DNA of 37,586 nucleotides from NCBI GenBank assembly GCA_031366005.1, contig JANLZB010000012.1:1-37586 (forward strand). The letters run 5' to 3'. Of this stretch, positions 16,089 to 24,720 are shown piece by piece (the stretch's first letter is position 1; each line of letters starts with the position of its first letter). Both the position numbers and the translations under genes were made by a program. The stretch comes from JANLUX01 sp031366005. Lineage in GTDB: Bacteria; Bacteroidota; Bacteroidia; AKYH767-A; OLB10. The notes under the pieces were generated by a model, which was not told the DNA's origin, did not search any database, and worked only from the letters and a program-made list of their open reading frames with translations.

Positions 16089-18011
16089 ATGAACCAGGTT
16101 AAAGCCGGTACGTTATTATCCCAGGTAAATTTTCCCGCTGATTTAAGAAAGCTAAAGCCTGAACAACTCGAAGAAGTTTGTAAAGAATTACGTCAGTATA
16201 TAATAGATATTGTCTCTATAAACGGAGGTCATTTTGGTGCAAGCTTAGGTGTGGTGGAGATGACGGTTGCTCTCCATTATATTTTTAACACACCTTATGA
16301 TCAATTGGTTTGGGATGTTGGCCACCAGGCTTATGGACATAAAATTTTAACCGGACGAAGAGAAATTTTTCATACTAACCGGATTTATAAAGGCATCAGT
16401 GGTTTTCCTAAACGTTCAGAAAGTGAATACGACACATTTGGTGTTGGACATTCCTCTACTTCTATTTCTGCAGCATTAGGATTGGCTGTTGCTTCGCGAT
16501 TGAAGGGAGATAAAAAACGCCAGCACATTGCAGTGATTGGCGATGGCGCTATGACAGCAGGTATGGCTTTTGAAGCATTGAATCATGCAGGTGTTGAGAA
16601 TTCAAACCTTCTTGTCATTCTGAATGATAACTGCATGAGCATTGATCCCAATGTTGGTGCGCTGAAAGAATACCTGACTGACATCACCACTTCGCAGACT
16701 TATAACAAAGTAAAAGATGAGGTTTGGAAAATGCTGGGTGTGATAAGCAAATTCGGACCGAATGCACAAGCTATCGCTCAGAAAATTGAGAACGCTGTTA
16801 AAAGCACATTATTAAAACAAAGCAATCTTTTTGAATCCTTAAAGTTCCGCTACTTCGGGCCGATTGACGGGCATGATGTAAATCACATGGTGAAAGTGCT
16901 GAAGGATTTGAAAAAAATTCCAGGACCAAAAATTTTACATTGCTTAACTGTAAAAGGTAAAGGTTATGATTTAGCAGAGAAAGATCAAACCAAATGGCAT
17001 GCTCCCGGATTGTTTGATAAAGTAACTGGAGAAATTTTTAAGTCAGCTTCTGATAAACCGCAGCCACCGAAGTACCAGGATGTATTTGGAAATACGATTG
17101 TTGAATTAGCACAAACAAATAATAAAATTGTTGGTGTTACTCCTGCAATGCCAAGCGGATGTTCATTAAACATCATGATGAAGGCAATGCCTGACCGTGC
17201 CTTCGATGTTGGAATTGCAGAACAACATGCAGTCACTTTTTCAGCAGGACTTGCAACACAGGGAATGATTCCGTTTTGCAATATTTATTCTTCGTTTATG
17301 CAGCGTGCTTACGATCAGGTGGTGCATGATGTAGCATTGCAAAAATTAAATGTTGTTTTTTGTTTAGATCGCGGTGGTTTGGCTGGTGCCGATGGACCCA
17401 CACATCATGGAGTTTTTGATTATGCATACTTCCGTTGTATTCCGAATATGATTGTGAGTGCTCCCATGAATGAACAGGAATTACGTAACTTGATGTACAC
17501 AGCGCAACATGATAACATGGGGCCATTTTCTATTCGCTATCCTAGAGGTAATGGTGTGATGATTGACTGGAAAAAACCTTTTGAAGCAATTCCGGTTGGC
17601 AAAGGTAGAATGTTGAGAGGTGGTGAAGAAGTGGCGATACTCACTCTCGGTCATCCCGGAAATTTTGCTGTTGAAGCGTGTGATCGTTTAGCAAAAGAAG
17701 GTTTTTATCCTGCACACTACGACTTACGTTTTGTAAAACCACTCGACCAGGTTTTATTACACGAAGTGTTTTCGCTCTATAAAAAAGTAATCACCGTTGA
17801 AGACGGATGTATAATGGGAGGATTTGGAAGTGCGGTTGCAGAATTTATGATTGATAATAATTATACAGCGCAAATAGTTCGTCTTGGTATTCCTGATCGT
17901 TTTATTGAACATGGCGAACAAAAGGAATTATATAACGAATGTCATTTTAATGCTGACGCAATAATGGAAGCTGTGAGAGAAATGATAAATTCAAAAGTTT
18001 TGTTTAGCTGA
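16089..18011 (+). CDS. dxs: 1-deoxy-D-xylulose-5-phosphate synthase
   Basis: 640 residues. It joins pyruvate and glyceraldehyde 3-phosphate, using thiamine diphosphate, in the first MEP pathway step. The N-terminal domain has V-W-D-V-G-H-Q-A-Y-G-H-K and the cofactor motif G-D-G-A-M-T-A-G (about residue 152) with a later N-D-N. The central domain has G-I-A-E-Q-H-A-V-T-F-S-A-G-L-A, with the catalytic Glu, and D-R-G-G-L-A-G-A-D-G-P-T-H-H-G. The C-terminal domain ends normally (V-E-D-G-C, then L-G-I-P-D-R-F). Its partner dxr is at 3924. The gene converges with the methyltransferase gene, 8 bp away. Confidence 0.97.
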   Translation: MNQVKAGTLLSQVNFPADLRKLKPEQLEEVCKELRQYIIDIVSINGGHFGASLGVVEMTVALHYIFNTPYDQLVWDVGHQAYGHKILTGRREIFHTNRIYKGISGFPKRSESEYDTFGVGHSSTSISAALGLAVASRLKGDKKRQHIAVIGDGAMTAGMAFEALNHAGVENSNLLVILNDNCMSIDPNVGALKEYLTDITTSQTYNKVKDEVWKMLGVISKFGPNAQAIAQKIENAVKSTLLKQSNLFESLKFRYFGPIDGHDVNHMVKVLKDLKKIPGPKILHCLTVKGKGYDLAEKDQTKWHAPGLFDKVTGEIFKSASDKPQPPKYQDVFGNTIVELAQTNNKIVGVTPAMPSGCSLNIMMKAMPDRAFDVGIAEQHAVTFSAGLATQGMIPFCNIYSSFMQRAYDQVVHDVALQKLNVVFCLDRGGLAGADGPTHHGVFDYAYFRCIPNMIVSAPMNEQELRNLMYTAQHDNMGPFSIRYPRGNGVMIDWKKPFEAIPVGKGRMLRGGEEVAILTLGHPGNFAVEACDRLAKEGFYPAHYDLRFVKPLDQVLLHEVFSLYKKVITVEDGCIMGGFGSAVAEFMIDNNYTAQIVRLGIPDRFIEHGEQKELYNECHFNADAIMEAVREMINSKVLFS

Positions 18012-18019
18012 AATTGCTG

Positions 18020-18757
18020 TTAGTTTATTTTTCCAACTCTTAACAAAACCGGAAACTTTACTTCCTTAAGCTCATTTTTATTCCACGTTTTTTTCAAGTC
18101 ATCATAAATAAGTTCAACAGGATTTTTATTATTTGCTTTTATATAATGCTGTACTGCTGACCAGGTACTTAAAAAACCAATCAACTGATCAAAGTTCCAT
18201 TCGACATTAATAAAAAAATTTGGTGAGGGTATTTCTTCAAATGGAAATGGAATGGTTTGGTAATGTTCATCAATATAAATTCTTTCTTTATCCCAATAAG
18301 GCTCCGTGATGTCTTCATAAAAATATTCAATCACTTTGTCAGTTGCATTATCAATGGTCATTAATCCGTAGCCAATTACTGCCAAAACAGAATCACGTTT
18401 ACCAACTCTTATCGCCTCCTTATAAAATGCATCAAAATCAAACCAGTGAATGGCTTGTGCTACTGTTATCAGATCAAATGTATGATCAGGAAAATGAGTA
18501 TCCTCAGCTGATTCCACTTTATAAAAAATATTTTCTGCAGGTGTGGCATTTGCAATTTGCCGTTCGCTTACATCAGTTGCATGCACAGTATTAAAATGTT
18601 TTGCTAATTCGCGTGCCACTTGTCCGTTACCCGTACCACAATCCCATGCTATTTGTTTTGTTTTAACAAGTGGAAAAATAAAATCATACATCTCCTTTGG
18701 ATATAAAGGACGAAACTTTGCATAAGATTCTGACCGTGCTGAAAAATTGTCTTTCAT
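18020..18757 (-). CDS. Class I SAM-dependent methyltransferase
   Basis: 245 residues. The SAM-binding motif I is W-D-C-G-T-G-N-G-Q-V-A-R-E-L (about residues 39-52). Later motifs are V-H-A-T-D-V-S-E-R-Q-I and F-D-L-I-T-V-A-Q-A-I-H-W-F-D, matching the Methyltransf_11/25 group related to trans-aconitate and UbiE-like enzymes. The substrate is not identifiable. A one-mismatch promoter box (TATACTTG, minus strand, 18788-18781) overlaps an inverted repeat just upstream. It is divergent from the acyltransferase pair. Confidence 0.88.
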   Translation of the reverse strand: MKDNFSARSESYAKFRPLYPKEMYDFIFPLVKTKQIAWDCGTGNGQVARELAKHFNTVHATDVSERQIANATPAENIFYKVESAEDTHFPDHTFDLITVAQAIHWFDFDAFYKEAIRVGKRDSVLAVIGYGLMTIDNATDKVIEYFYEDITEPYWDKERIYIDEHYQTIPFPFEEIPSPNFFINVEWNFDQLIGFLSTWSAVQHYIKANNKNPVELIYDDLKKTWNKNELKEVKFPVLLRVGKIN

Positions 18758-18781
18758 TGAAATGAGAATAAAGTGTAAAGC

Positions 18782-18813
18782 AAGTATAAAGAATTTTTTT
18801 TGTCTTTATACTT
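18782..18813. repeat. Inverted repeat in a divergent intergenic region
   Basis: AAGTATAAAGA (18782-18792) and TCTTTATACTT (18803-18813) are perfect 11-bp inverted arms around a T-rich 10-nt loop. The unit continues as TTTATACT further right. On either strand the stem is followed by AT-rich sequence, so it could also fold as a hairpin. Confidence 0.6.
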
Positions 18814-18846
18814 TATACTAACAACTTAATACTCGATACTAAATTA

Positions 18847-18854
18847 TAATTTTA
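18847..18854 (+). promoter_or_regulatory. Near-consensus -7 box before the acyltransferase pair
   Basis: TAATTTTA differs from TAnnTTTG in the last base. It ends 4 nt before the GTG at 18859, the same spacing as other predicted leaderless starts in this window. Confidence 0.4.
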
Positions 18855-18858
18855 GCGC

Positions 18859-19722
18859 GTGCAAGCACCGGAAAAAAAATTTATAAACGTTGAAGAAGTA
18901 ATAGCCAGCAAAAATAAAAACCTGTTGCGTGTGATGCCAGGTTTTTTATTACGTTATATTAAACGCATTGTTCACCAGGAAGAGATTAATGCATTTATCA
19001 GAAGACATGGTGATAAAACATCATTTGATTTTGTAGAGGAAATCCTGGAAGAATTCGGAGCAAAGGTATCGTACGAAGGATTTGAAAATATGCCTACATC
19101 AGGAGGTTGTATAGTTGCCAGCAATCATCCCTTGGGTGGATTGGATGCAATGGCATTGATACATGTTATCGAAAAAAAACGGAGAGACATTAAATTCGTG
19201 GTGAACGATATTCTGTTGCAACTTAAAAATCTTGAAGCATTATTTATTGGTGTAAACAAGCATGGAAAAAACTCTGTTGAAAAATTTGCAGCAATGGATA
19301 AACTGTATGCTTCGGATGTTGCGATGCTGATTTTTCCTGCAGGATTAGTATCACGCAAGCAGCAAGGCAGGGTTATTAAAGATCTTGAATGGAAAAAAAG
19401 TTTTATCAAACAGGCGCGAAAAAACAAACATGATATCATCCCTGTTTATATTGAAGGACGGAACTCCGGTTTTTTTTACAACCTGTCGCGGTTCCGGTCG
19501 CGGATAGGGATTAAAGCCAATGTTGAAATGTTTTATCTCATGGATGAGATGTATCATCAAAAAGGTAAAACAATTAAGATTATTTTTGGGAAACCTTTAT
19601 CACATGAAATTTTCACCGCGGAAAAAACCGATTACGAATGGGCACAACTTGTTAAGGAACATGTTTATACTTTGGGACGTGGAGGACAAAGCCCTTTAGC
19701 CGTTTATGGAAGCAATCATTGA
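18859..19722 (+). CDS. PlsC-type O-acyltransferase, GlsA-like (amino lipid synthesis)
   Basis: 287 residues, GTG start. The acyltransferase motif is S-N-H-P-L-G-G-L-D (about residues 93-101). It has five residues between His and Asp, where the textbook motif has four; this spacing is common in the Bacteroidota family. A second motif, I-F-P-A-G-L-V-S, and a later V-P-V-Y-I-E-G-type stretch (I-I-P-V-Y-I-E-G-R-N-S-G) fit. The next gene overlaps by 17 bp and encodes a GNAT-type acyltransferase. The same pairing is known from Bacteroides thetaiotaomicron, where GlsB N-acylates glycine and GlsA adds the second acyl chain. The glycine-lipid role is inferred from that pairing; ornithine lipid synthesis is the alternative. 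Confidence 0.82.
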   Translation: MQAPEKKFINVEEVIASKNKNLLRVMPGFLLRYIKRIVHQEEINAFIRRHGDKTSFDFVEEILEEFGAKVSYEGFENMPTSGGCIVASNHPLGGLDAMALIHVIEKKRRDIKFVVNDILLQLKNLEALFIGVNKHGKNSVEKFAAMDKLYASDVAMLIFPAGLVSRKQQGRVIKDLEWKKSFIKQARKNKHDIIPVYIEGRNSGFFYNLSRFRSRIGIKANVEMFYLMDEMYHQKGKTIKIIFGKPLSHEIFTAEKTDYEWAQLVKEHVYTLGRGGQSPLAVYGSNH

Positions 19723-20659
19723 TCCTGTTCCTGTTAAAGATTTAGAGTCAGAGTTAACTGCTGAAAGATTTATCCGTAAATCTAACAATGGCTCCAATTT
19801 AATTTACATCATCTCTCATCACGATTCTCCGCTTGTGATGAAAGAGATTGGCCGCTTGCGTGAACTTACTTTTCGTGAAGCAGGTGGAGGCACAGGCAAA
19901 CCAATAGATATTGACGAATATGATGATTGCGATATTCCTTACAAACAACTAATCGTTTGGAATCCCGCTGAAAAAGAAATCATGGGAGGTTACCGTTTCA
20001 TTCGTTGTGCAGATGCTTATGATGAGAAAAATAAAAAATGGAATCTTGCTACTGCAGAGTTATTTGATTTTTCTGAAAAATTTGTAAAAGAATATTTGCC
20101 TCACACAATTGAATTAGGACGTTCATTTGTTCAACCAAAGTATCAGCCGAGTGCTGAAAACCGGAAAGGGCTTTTTACTTTAGATAATTTATGGGACGGC
20201 TTAGGGGCTATTGCAGTTGACAATCCGGATATTAAATATTTCTTTGGCAAAGTAACCATGTACCGTCATTACAACCAACTTGCCCGCGACATGATATTAT
20301 TTTTTATGGAATATTATTTTCCTGATTCTGAACATTTAGTTGTACCCAAACATTCTTTACCCATCACACATGATCTTTCTGATTTCGCAAAAGCAATCAA
20401 AGGGTTAAATTATAAAGATGGTCACCGTGAATTAAATCATCGTGTAAGAGCACTCGGTGAAAATATTCCACCACTTGTAAACTCTTATATGAATTTATCC
20501 GCCACGATGAAAAATTTTGGAACTGCATTGAACGAACATTTTGGTGATGTGGAAGAAACGGGCATTTTAGTTACCCTTGCTGATATTTATGATACTAAAA
20601 AAAGCAGGCATGTGAATACTTATATTGAAGGGAAGAAAATACAGTATTATAAATCTTAA
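19706..20659 (+). CDS. GNAT-type N-acyltransferase, GlsB/OlsB-like
   Basis: 317 residues. The protein belongs to the OlsB/hemolysin-like GNAT group. M-G-G-Y-R-F-I-R-C and then T-I-E-L-G-R-S-F-V-Q-P-K-Y-Q are the characteristic core. R-E-x-T-F-R-E-A-G-x-G-x-G is the N-terminal hallmark, about residues 50-62. Such enzymes put a 3-hydroxyacyl chain on the amino group of glycine or ornithine. The first codons overlap the 3' end of the O-acyltransferase gene by 17 bp, so the two are almost certainly one operon. A C-terminal extension of about 100 residues is usual in Bacteroidota members. The amino acid substrate is inferred, not visible. Confidence 0.85.
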   Translation: MEAIIDPVPVKDLESELTAERFIRKSNNGSNLIYIISHHDSPLVMKEIGRLRELTFREAGGGTGKPIDIDEYDDCDIPYKQLIVWNPAEKEIMGGYRFIRCADAYDEKNKKWNLATAELFDFSEKFVKEYLPHTIELGRSFVQPKYQPSAENRKGLFTLDNLWDGLGAIAVDNPDIKYFFGKVTMYRHYNQLARDMILFFMEYYFPDSEHLVVPKHSLPITHDLSDFAKAIKGLNYKDGHRELNHRVRALGENIPPLVNSYMNLSATMKNFGTALNEHFGDVEETGILVTLADIYDTKKSRHVNTYIEGKKIQYYKS

Positions 20660-20685
20660 AAAACAGAGAATGCAAAATTTTACTT

Positions 20686-21342
20686 TTAGTTTGAATTTTT
20701 AGAGATTTTATTTTTAGCTTTTCCATTCTCTTTCTGCACCGCATCCTTCCATCTCCACAAATGCAAACATGCATAAGTTCTGTAAGGGCTCCATTTCTCT
20801 GAAATCTTTAACATCTCTTCCCTGAATTTTTTCTTATCACTTCTATCCAACTTATAATGTACAATCATGCTGTTTTGAATTCCCAAATCATCTACTGCAA
20901 AAACATCTTCTCTTCCTAAAGTAAACATTAGCAGCATTTCAACCGTCCACTGCCCTACTCCTTTAATTTCAGTGAGGTATTGAATCACTTTTTCATTGCT
21001 CATCTTGTTTAAAGTTTTTGCATCCATACCCTTTTCCACGGCAAAGCGTGCAACGTTATGTACATAACTTACTTTGGCATTACTCAGTCCGATGCTCCGC
21101 AATGTTTCAGGTTTTATTTTTAAGATCATCTCAGGAGTGGGTTCTTCTCCATTGAATAAATTCAGAAATCTTTTATGAATAACATCTGCAACTTTAGTAG
21201 AAAGCTGCTGACTCATAATAGAAGCACATAATCTTTGACAAATATTATTGAATCTCTTTAAAGAAATATTTTCAGTGCCGATAATTTTTTTAAGTCTTTT
21301 GTCTTTGGCAAGATGAGCGATGTAATCTGTTTTGGTTTTCAT
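20686..21342 (-). CDS. DNA-3-methyladenine glycosylase, AlkA/HhH-GPD family
   Basis: 218 residues. It removes alkylated bases from DNA in base excision repair. The helix-hairpin-helix is L-T-E-I-K-G-V-G-Q-W-T-V-E-M (about residues 120-135). The catalytic Asp lies in F-A-V-D-D-L-G-I-Q (about residue 155). S-I-M-S-Q-Q-L-S-T-K is the N-terminal hallmark. The ATG is 3 bp after the stop of the FG-GAP/UnbV gene, so it is probably the last gene of that operon, an unusual partner for the others. The C-terminus is Lys/Asn-rich and divergent. Confidence 0.92.
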   Translation of the reverse strand: MKTKTDYIAHLAKDKRLKKIIGTENISLKRFNNICQRLCASIMSQQLSTKVADVIHKRFLNLFNGEEPTPEMILKIKPETLRSIGLSNAKVSYVHNVARFAVEKGMDAKTLNKMSNEKVIQYLTEIKGVGQWTVEMLLMFTLGREDVFAVDDLGIQNSMIVHYKLDRSDKKKFREEMLKISEKWSPYRTYACLHLWRWKDAVQKENGKAKNKISKNSN

Positions 21343-21345
21343 AAA

Positions 21346-24300
21346 TTATTTAATTTCATTATATCTCACAAACTGTAAGTCGCCCTGGTTTTTACCAATA
21401 ATAAAACAAGGTTTACTATTTATTTTAATCCTTTTCATACACTTGACATCACCAGGCGCATAAAATCCGCTTTGTGTTACTGTTAAGCCTCTGAATTTTC
21501 CTGCACCAAAATTTTTTAAAAATAAACCAATGCCTCCATCGTTTCTTCCCGTTTCCACTTCTGTGGAATAATCATTACCAGCCACCAGTAAATCAGTAAG
21601 TCCATCCTTATCAAAATCATCAGTAATGATTGCATTTATGGGAAATATCTGCGCTTTGGACGATAGCAACTGCTGCGAAAAATTTCCTGATCCATCATTG
21701 ACGAAAACTGAATTGGCAATATCATTTGCTTTAAATGTTTGCGCTTTACTCAGTTGTTCAGGAGTAAAAATATCAGTGAGAGTTGCATTTGCATAATCAT
21801 GATAGCGCAGAAATTTTTTCTTTAAAAAATTCATCTGGTCAAGCAAATTATCACGCGTTGCCAATGGATAACTTTTGCCTTCCTGATATAAAGAAATTAC
21901 GCAGTCGGTGCTTCCGTTATTATCAAAATCACTCACCACCATTGTAACCGGATATTGTTCGTTGCCACGATACCTTGTGTTGATGCTCACGTTTCCTCCA
22001 ATCAAATCAATATCACCATCATTGTCCACATCCGCTTGCGCAATTGTATTCCACCAACCATAAGAATTTTCAAGTTTAATGGGAGCATCAAGTTTACTTC
22101 CCGAAGCTCCGGGATTATTTTTATAAATAGTAAGCGGCATCCACTCACCTACTATTATTAAATCCTTCCAGCTGTCTTTGTTTATATCACACCATATTGC
22201 ATCGGTCACCATACCAATATTTGCAAGAGAAGGAATCTGTTTGGTGATATCAGTAAATTGCCCTTTGTTGTTTTGCAATAAAAAACTTTGTGGTATTAAT
22301 CCATAATGACCAGGCACCACTCTTCCGCCAATAAAAATATCTCCATCTCCATCTTTATCATAATCATCAATGGCAATGGCTTTAGCACTTGAATAAATAA
22401 CAGGAAAACTTTTATCCTTTATAAAATTTCCTTTGCCATCATTTAAATATAATCTCACAGGATACATTGAATCTGTTTCAGGATATTCGTTTCCTCCACT
22501 CACTACAATCAAATCTTTATCACCATCATTATCTGCATCAAAAAATTCCGAACCGGTATCTTCTAATTGTTTATCAGCTGTGATAGCAGGTTGTTTTGAT
22601 TTTGTAAATTTTCCCGCATGATCCTGCAGGTAAACAAATGCTTCATTGTCTTTACTGCCTCCAATAAAAAAATCTTCCGTTCCATTTCCATCAACATCAG
22701 CAACAGCGATACAAGGGCCCATTTGTGAAAACTGATGTGGCAATAAGGGTTCGAGTTTAAAATCTATATAAGTATTTTCTTTCTGCTCATAAATAACATT
22801 TGTCTCTTTGGTGATGTCGGTAAACAATGGGGATACTTTTTCTTCAACTTTAAGCTTGGCAACAGCATTTTTAATATCCAAAGTGAAAACATGGTTGGCT
22901 TCTAAGGCACTAATTGTTTGCATTGTTCCATTAGGCCATGTGATAATAACATTTGCAAATTTATTCTGTCCGATTCCAAAATGTACAAACCGTTCATGAC
23001 TCGAGATATATCCCTTGTCAGGCATAAAATGCTGTACCTGTTTTGCTCCATCAGGCGTTTCAATCTGAATGGCTGCACCTATGCCTTCAATATTTTTATC
23101 TGTTCCTTTCAGCTTAAACCTGATATAATTTCCTGCCTTGTTCTGAACAGAATTATTTCTATATATAAATGGTTCTTCATTAATATTATTTACAATTAAA
23201 TCAAGATCACCATCATTATCAAGATCAGCATACGCTGCACCGTTGCTGAATGAAGGAGTATTTAATCCACAGGTTGCGCTTATATTATTAAAGGTAAGGT
23301 TACCATTATTTCTGAAAAAATAATTGAACACCTTATTGGATGGAATAGCAGACAATAATTTTAATGTATCGAGTTTGCCATCTTCTTTAATTAATTCTTT
23401 AACGATTGAATCATTATTATAAACGATAAAATCCAGGTCAGTTACATCTCTTAAATACCCATTGGTTACATAAATATCCTTGAATCCGTCATTATCAAAA
23501 TCTGCAATCAAAGGAGCCCAGCTCCAATCAGTAAATGCAACATTTGCAAGATAGCTGATGTCAGAGTAAGTGTTATTGCCGTTGTTTAACTGTAAAACAT
23601 TTTTTACAAACTGAGTTCCATAACCATACTTTATTCTTTTATAAAAAGTGTCATAATTAACAGGGGGCTTCAGCTGTTTTTGTTTTTGAAAAGATTCAGG
23701 CAACATATCCAGCACCATCAGATCTAACAATCCATCGTTGTTTATATCAGCATAATCTGAACCCATTGATGAATTGGAAGTATGTTGAAAATGTTCATCA
23801 AGGCGGTTAGTATAGGTTCCGTCTTTATTATTGATAAACAAATTATCAGGATAATGAAAATCATTGCAGGTATATATATCCGGAAATCCATCCCCATTAA
23901 AATCATCAATGATAGCACTCAGTCCAAATGCATAAGTGCCTAGTCCCGCTGAAAAAGTTTTATCTTTAAAATGGCCATTTACGTTTTCATAATATCTGTT
24001 ACTTATATAAGTTCGCTGCGTATCTTTTAATGCAACCAGCTTACCGGATTTATCATAAGTCAATTCTATTTTACTGGAGTAATTCATTTCATCGGGATGA
24101 TCCAGCAGAAATAAATCGAGGTCTCCATCAAGATCCATATCATAGAAATATGCCTGTGTTGTATAGCTTTCATCATCCACTCCATATTCCTTTGCTTTAT
24201 CAGTAAAAGTCATGTTGCCATTATTAATATAAAGCATGTTTTTGCGAAGTGATGGTTCTGAAACTGCAGATTTGCAAACATAAATATCAAGCAATCCATC

Positions 24301-24720
24301 GCCATTAATATCAACCATGGACACTCCGGTTTTAAATCCTAATCCACCATCAATACCGGCACTGTCTGTAACATCCTTAAATTTAAAATTACCCTGGTTG
24401 AGATATAATTTGTTATGCACCATATTACCACTGAAATACAAATCAGGCAATCCATCATTATTAACATCACCAAGCGCTACTCCGCCTCCATTGTATAAGT
24501 AACCGTAACTGAAAAAATTTATTTTTTGTGATTCAATGATTGCATTTACAAACTTCACTCCTGATTCTTCAGGAAGAACTCGTGTAAACAGGACTTGTGA
24601 GTTGGATATAAATGGAATCAGCATCAGTAAAAATATTTTGCTACAAAAGCGCAAAGACTTGGAAAGGATTTGTGATAAAAATTGTAAACCGTAAACTGCA
24701 AACCGTAAACAATATCTCAT
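21346..24720 (-). CDS. FG-GAP/VCBS repeat protein with ASPIC/UnbV domain
   Basis: 1124 residues. An N-terminal hydrophobic region (about residues 25-42, ending I-S-N-S-Q) indicates export. FG-GAP/VCBS repeats follow, with many Ca2+-loop signatures such as D-V-N-N-D-G-L-P-D-L-Y and D-L-D-N-D-G-D-L-D-L, a beta-propeller pattern. An ASPIC/UnbV domain lies at about residues 545-615 (H-F-G-I-G then I-T-W-P-N-G). A second run of repeats fills the C-terminal half. No type IX sorting domain is seen. The ATG overlaps the upstream stop (ATGA). The first 17 codons lie in a dispersed repeat (24684-24710), so the Met near residue 33 is an alternative start. The role is unknown; it is usually cell-surface. 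Confidence 0.88.
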   Translation of the reverse strand: MRYCLRFAVYGLQFLSQILSKSLRFCSKIFLLMLIPFISNSQVLFTRVLPEESGVKFVNAIIESQKINFFSYGYLYNGGGVALGDVNNDGLPDLYFSGNMVHNKLYLNQGNFKFKDVTDSAGIDGGLGFKTGVSMVDINGDGLLDIYVCKSAVSEPSLRKNMLYINNGNMTFTDKAKEYGVDDESYTTQAYFYDMDLDGDLDLFLLDHPDEMNYSSKIELTYDKSGKLVALKDTQRTYISNRYYENVNGHFKDKTFSAGLGTYAFGLSAIIDDFNGDGFPDIYTCNDFHYPDNLFINNKDGTYTNRLDEHFQHTSNSSMGSDYADINNDGLLDLMVLDMLPESFQKQKQLKPPVNYDTFYKRIKYGYGTQFVKNVLQLNNGNNTYSDISYLANVAFTDWSWAPLIADFDNDGFKDIYVTNGYLRDVTDLDFIVYNNDSIVKELIKEDGKLDTLKLLSAIPSNKVFNYFFRNNGNLTFNNISATCGLNTPSFSNGAAYADLDNDGDLDLIVNNINEEPFIYRNNSVQNKAGNYIRFKLKGTDKNIEGIGAAIQIETPDGAKQVQHFMPDKGYISSHERFVHFGIGQNKFANVIITWPNGTMQTISALEANHVFTLDIKNAVAKLKVEEKVSPLFTDITKETNVIYEQKENTYIDFKLEPLLPHQFSQMGPCIAVADVDGNGTEDFFIGGSKDNEAFVYLQDHAGKFTKSKQPAITADKQLEDTGSEFFDADNDGDKDLIVVSGGNEYPETDSMYPVRLYLNDGKGNFIKDKSFPVIYSSAKAIAIDDYDKDGDGDIFIGGRVVPGHYGLIPQSFLLQNNKGQFTDITKQIPSLANIGMVTDAIWCDINKDSWKDLIIVGEWMPLTIYKNNPGASGSKLDAPIKLENSYGWWNTIAQADVDNDGDIDLIGGNVSINTRYRGNEQYPVTMVVSDFDNNGSTDCVISLYQEGKSYPLATRDNLLDQMNFLKKKFLRYHDYANATLTDIFTPEQLSKAQTFKANDIANSVFVNDGSGNFSQQLLSSKAQIFPINAIITDDFDKDGLTDLLVAGNDYSTEVETGRNDGGIGLFLKNFGAGKFRGLTVTQSGFYAPGDVKCMKRIKINSKPCFIIGKNQGDLQFVRYNEIK
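24684..24710. repeat. Short dispersed repeat inside a predicted signal peptide
   Basis: GTAAAC occurs three times within 27 bp (24684-24710), each separated by similar spacers. It encodes residues about 4-12 of the FG-GAP/UnbV gene as annotated, which suggests that repeat DNA was taken into the coding start. Confidence 0.6.

Noticed and set aside
20918..23199. Several plus-strand frames opposite the FG-GAP/UnbV and AlkA genes
   Set aside because: They are shadows of the minus-strand coding sequence, with biased composition and no recognisable domain.
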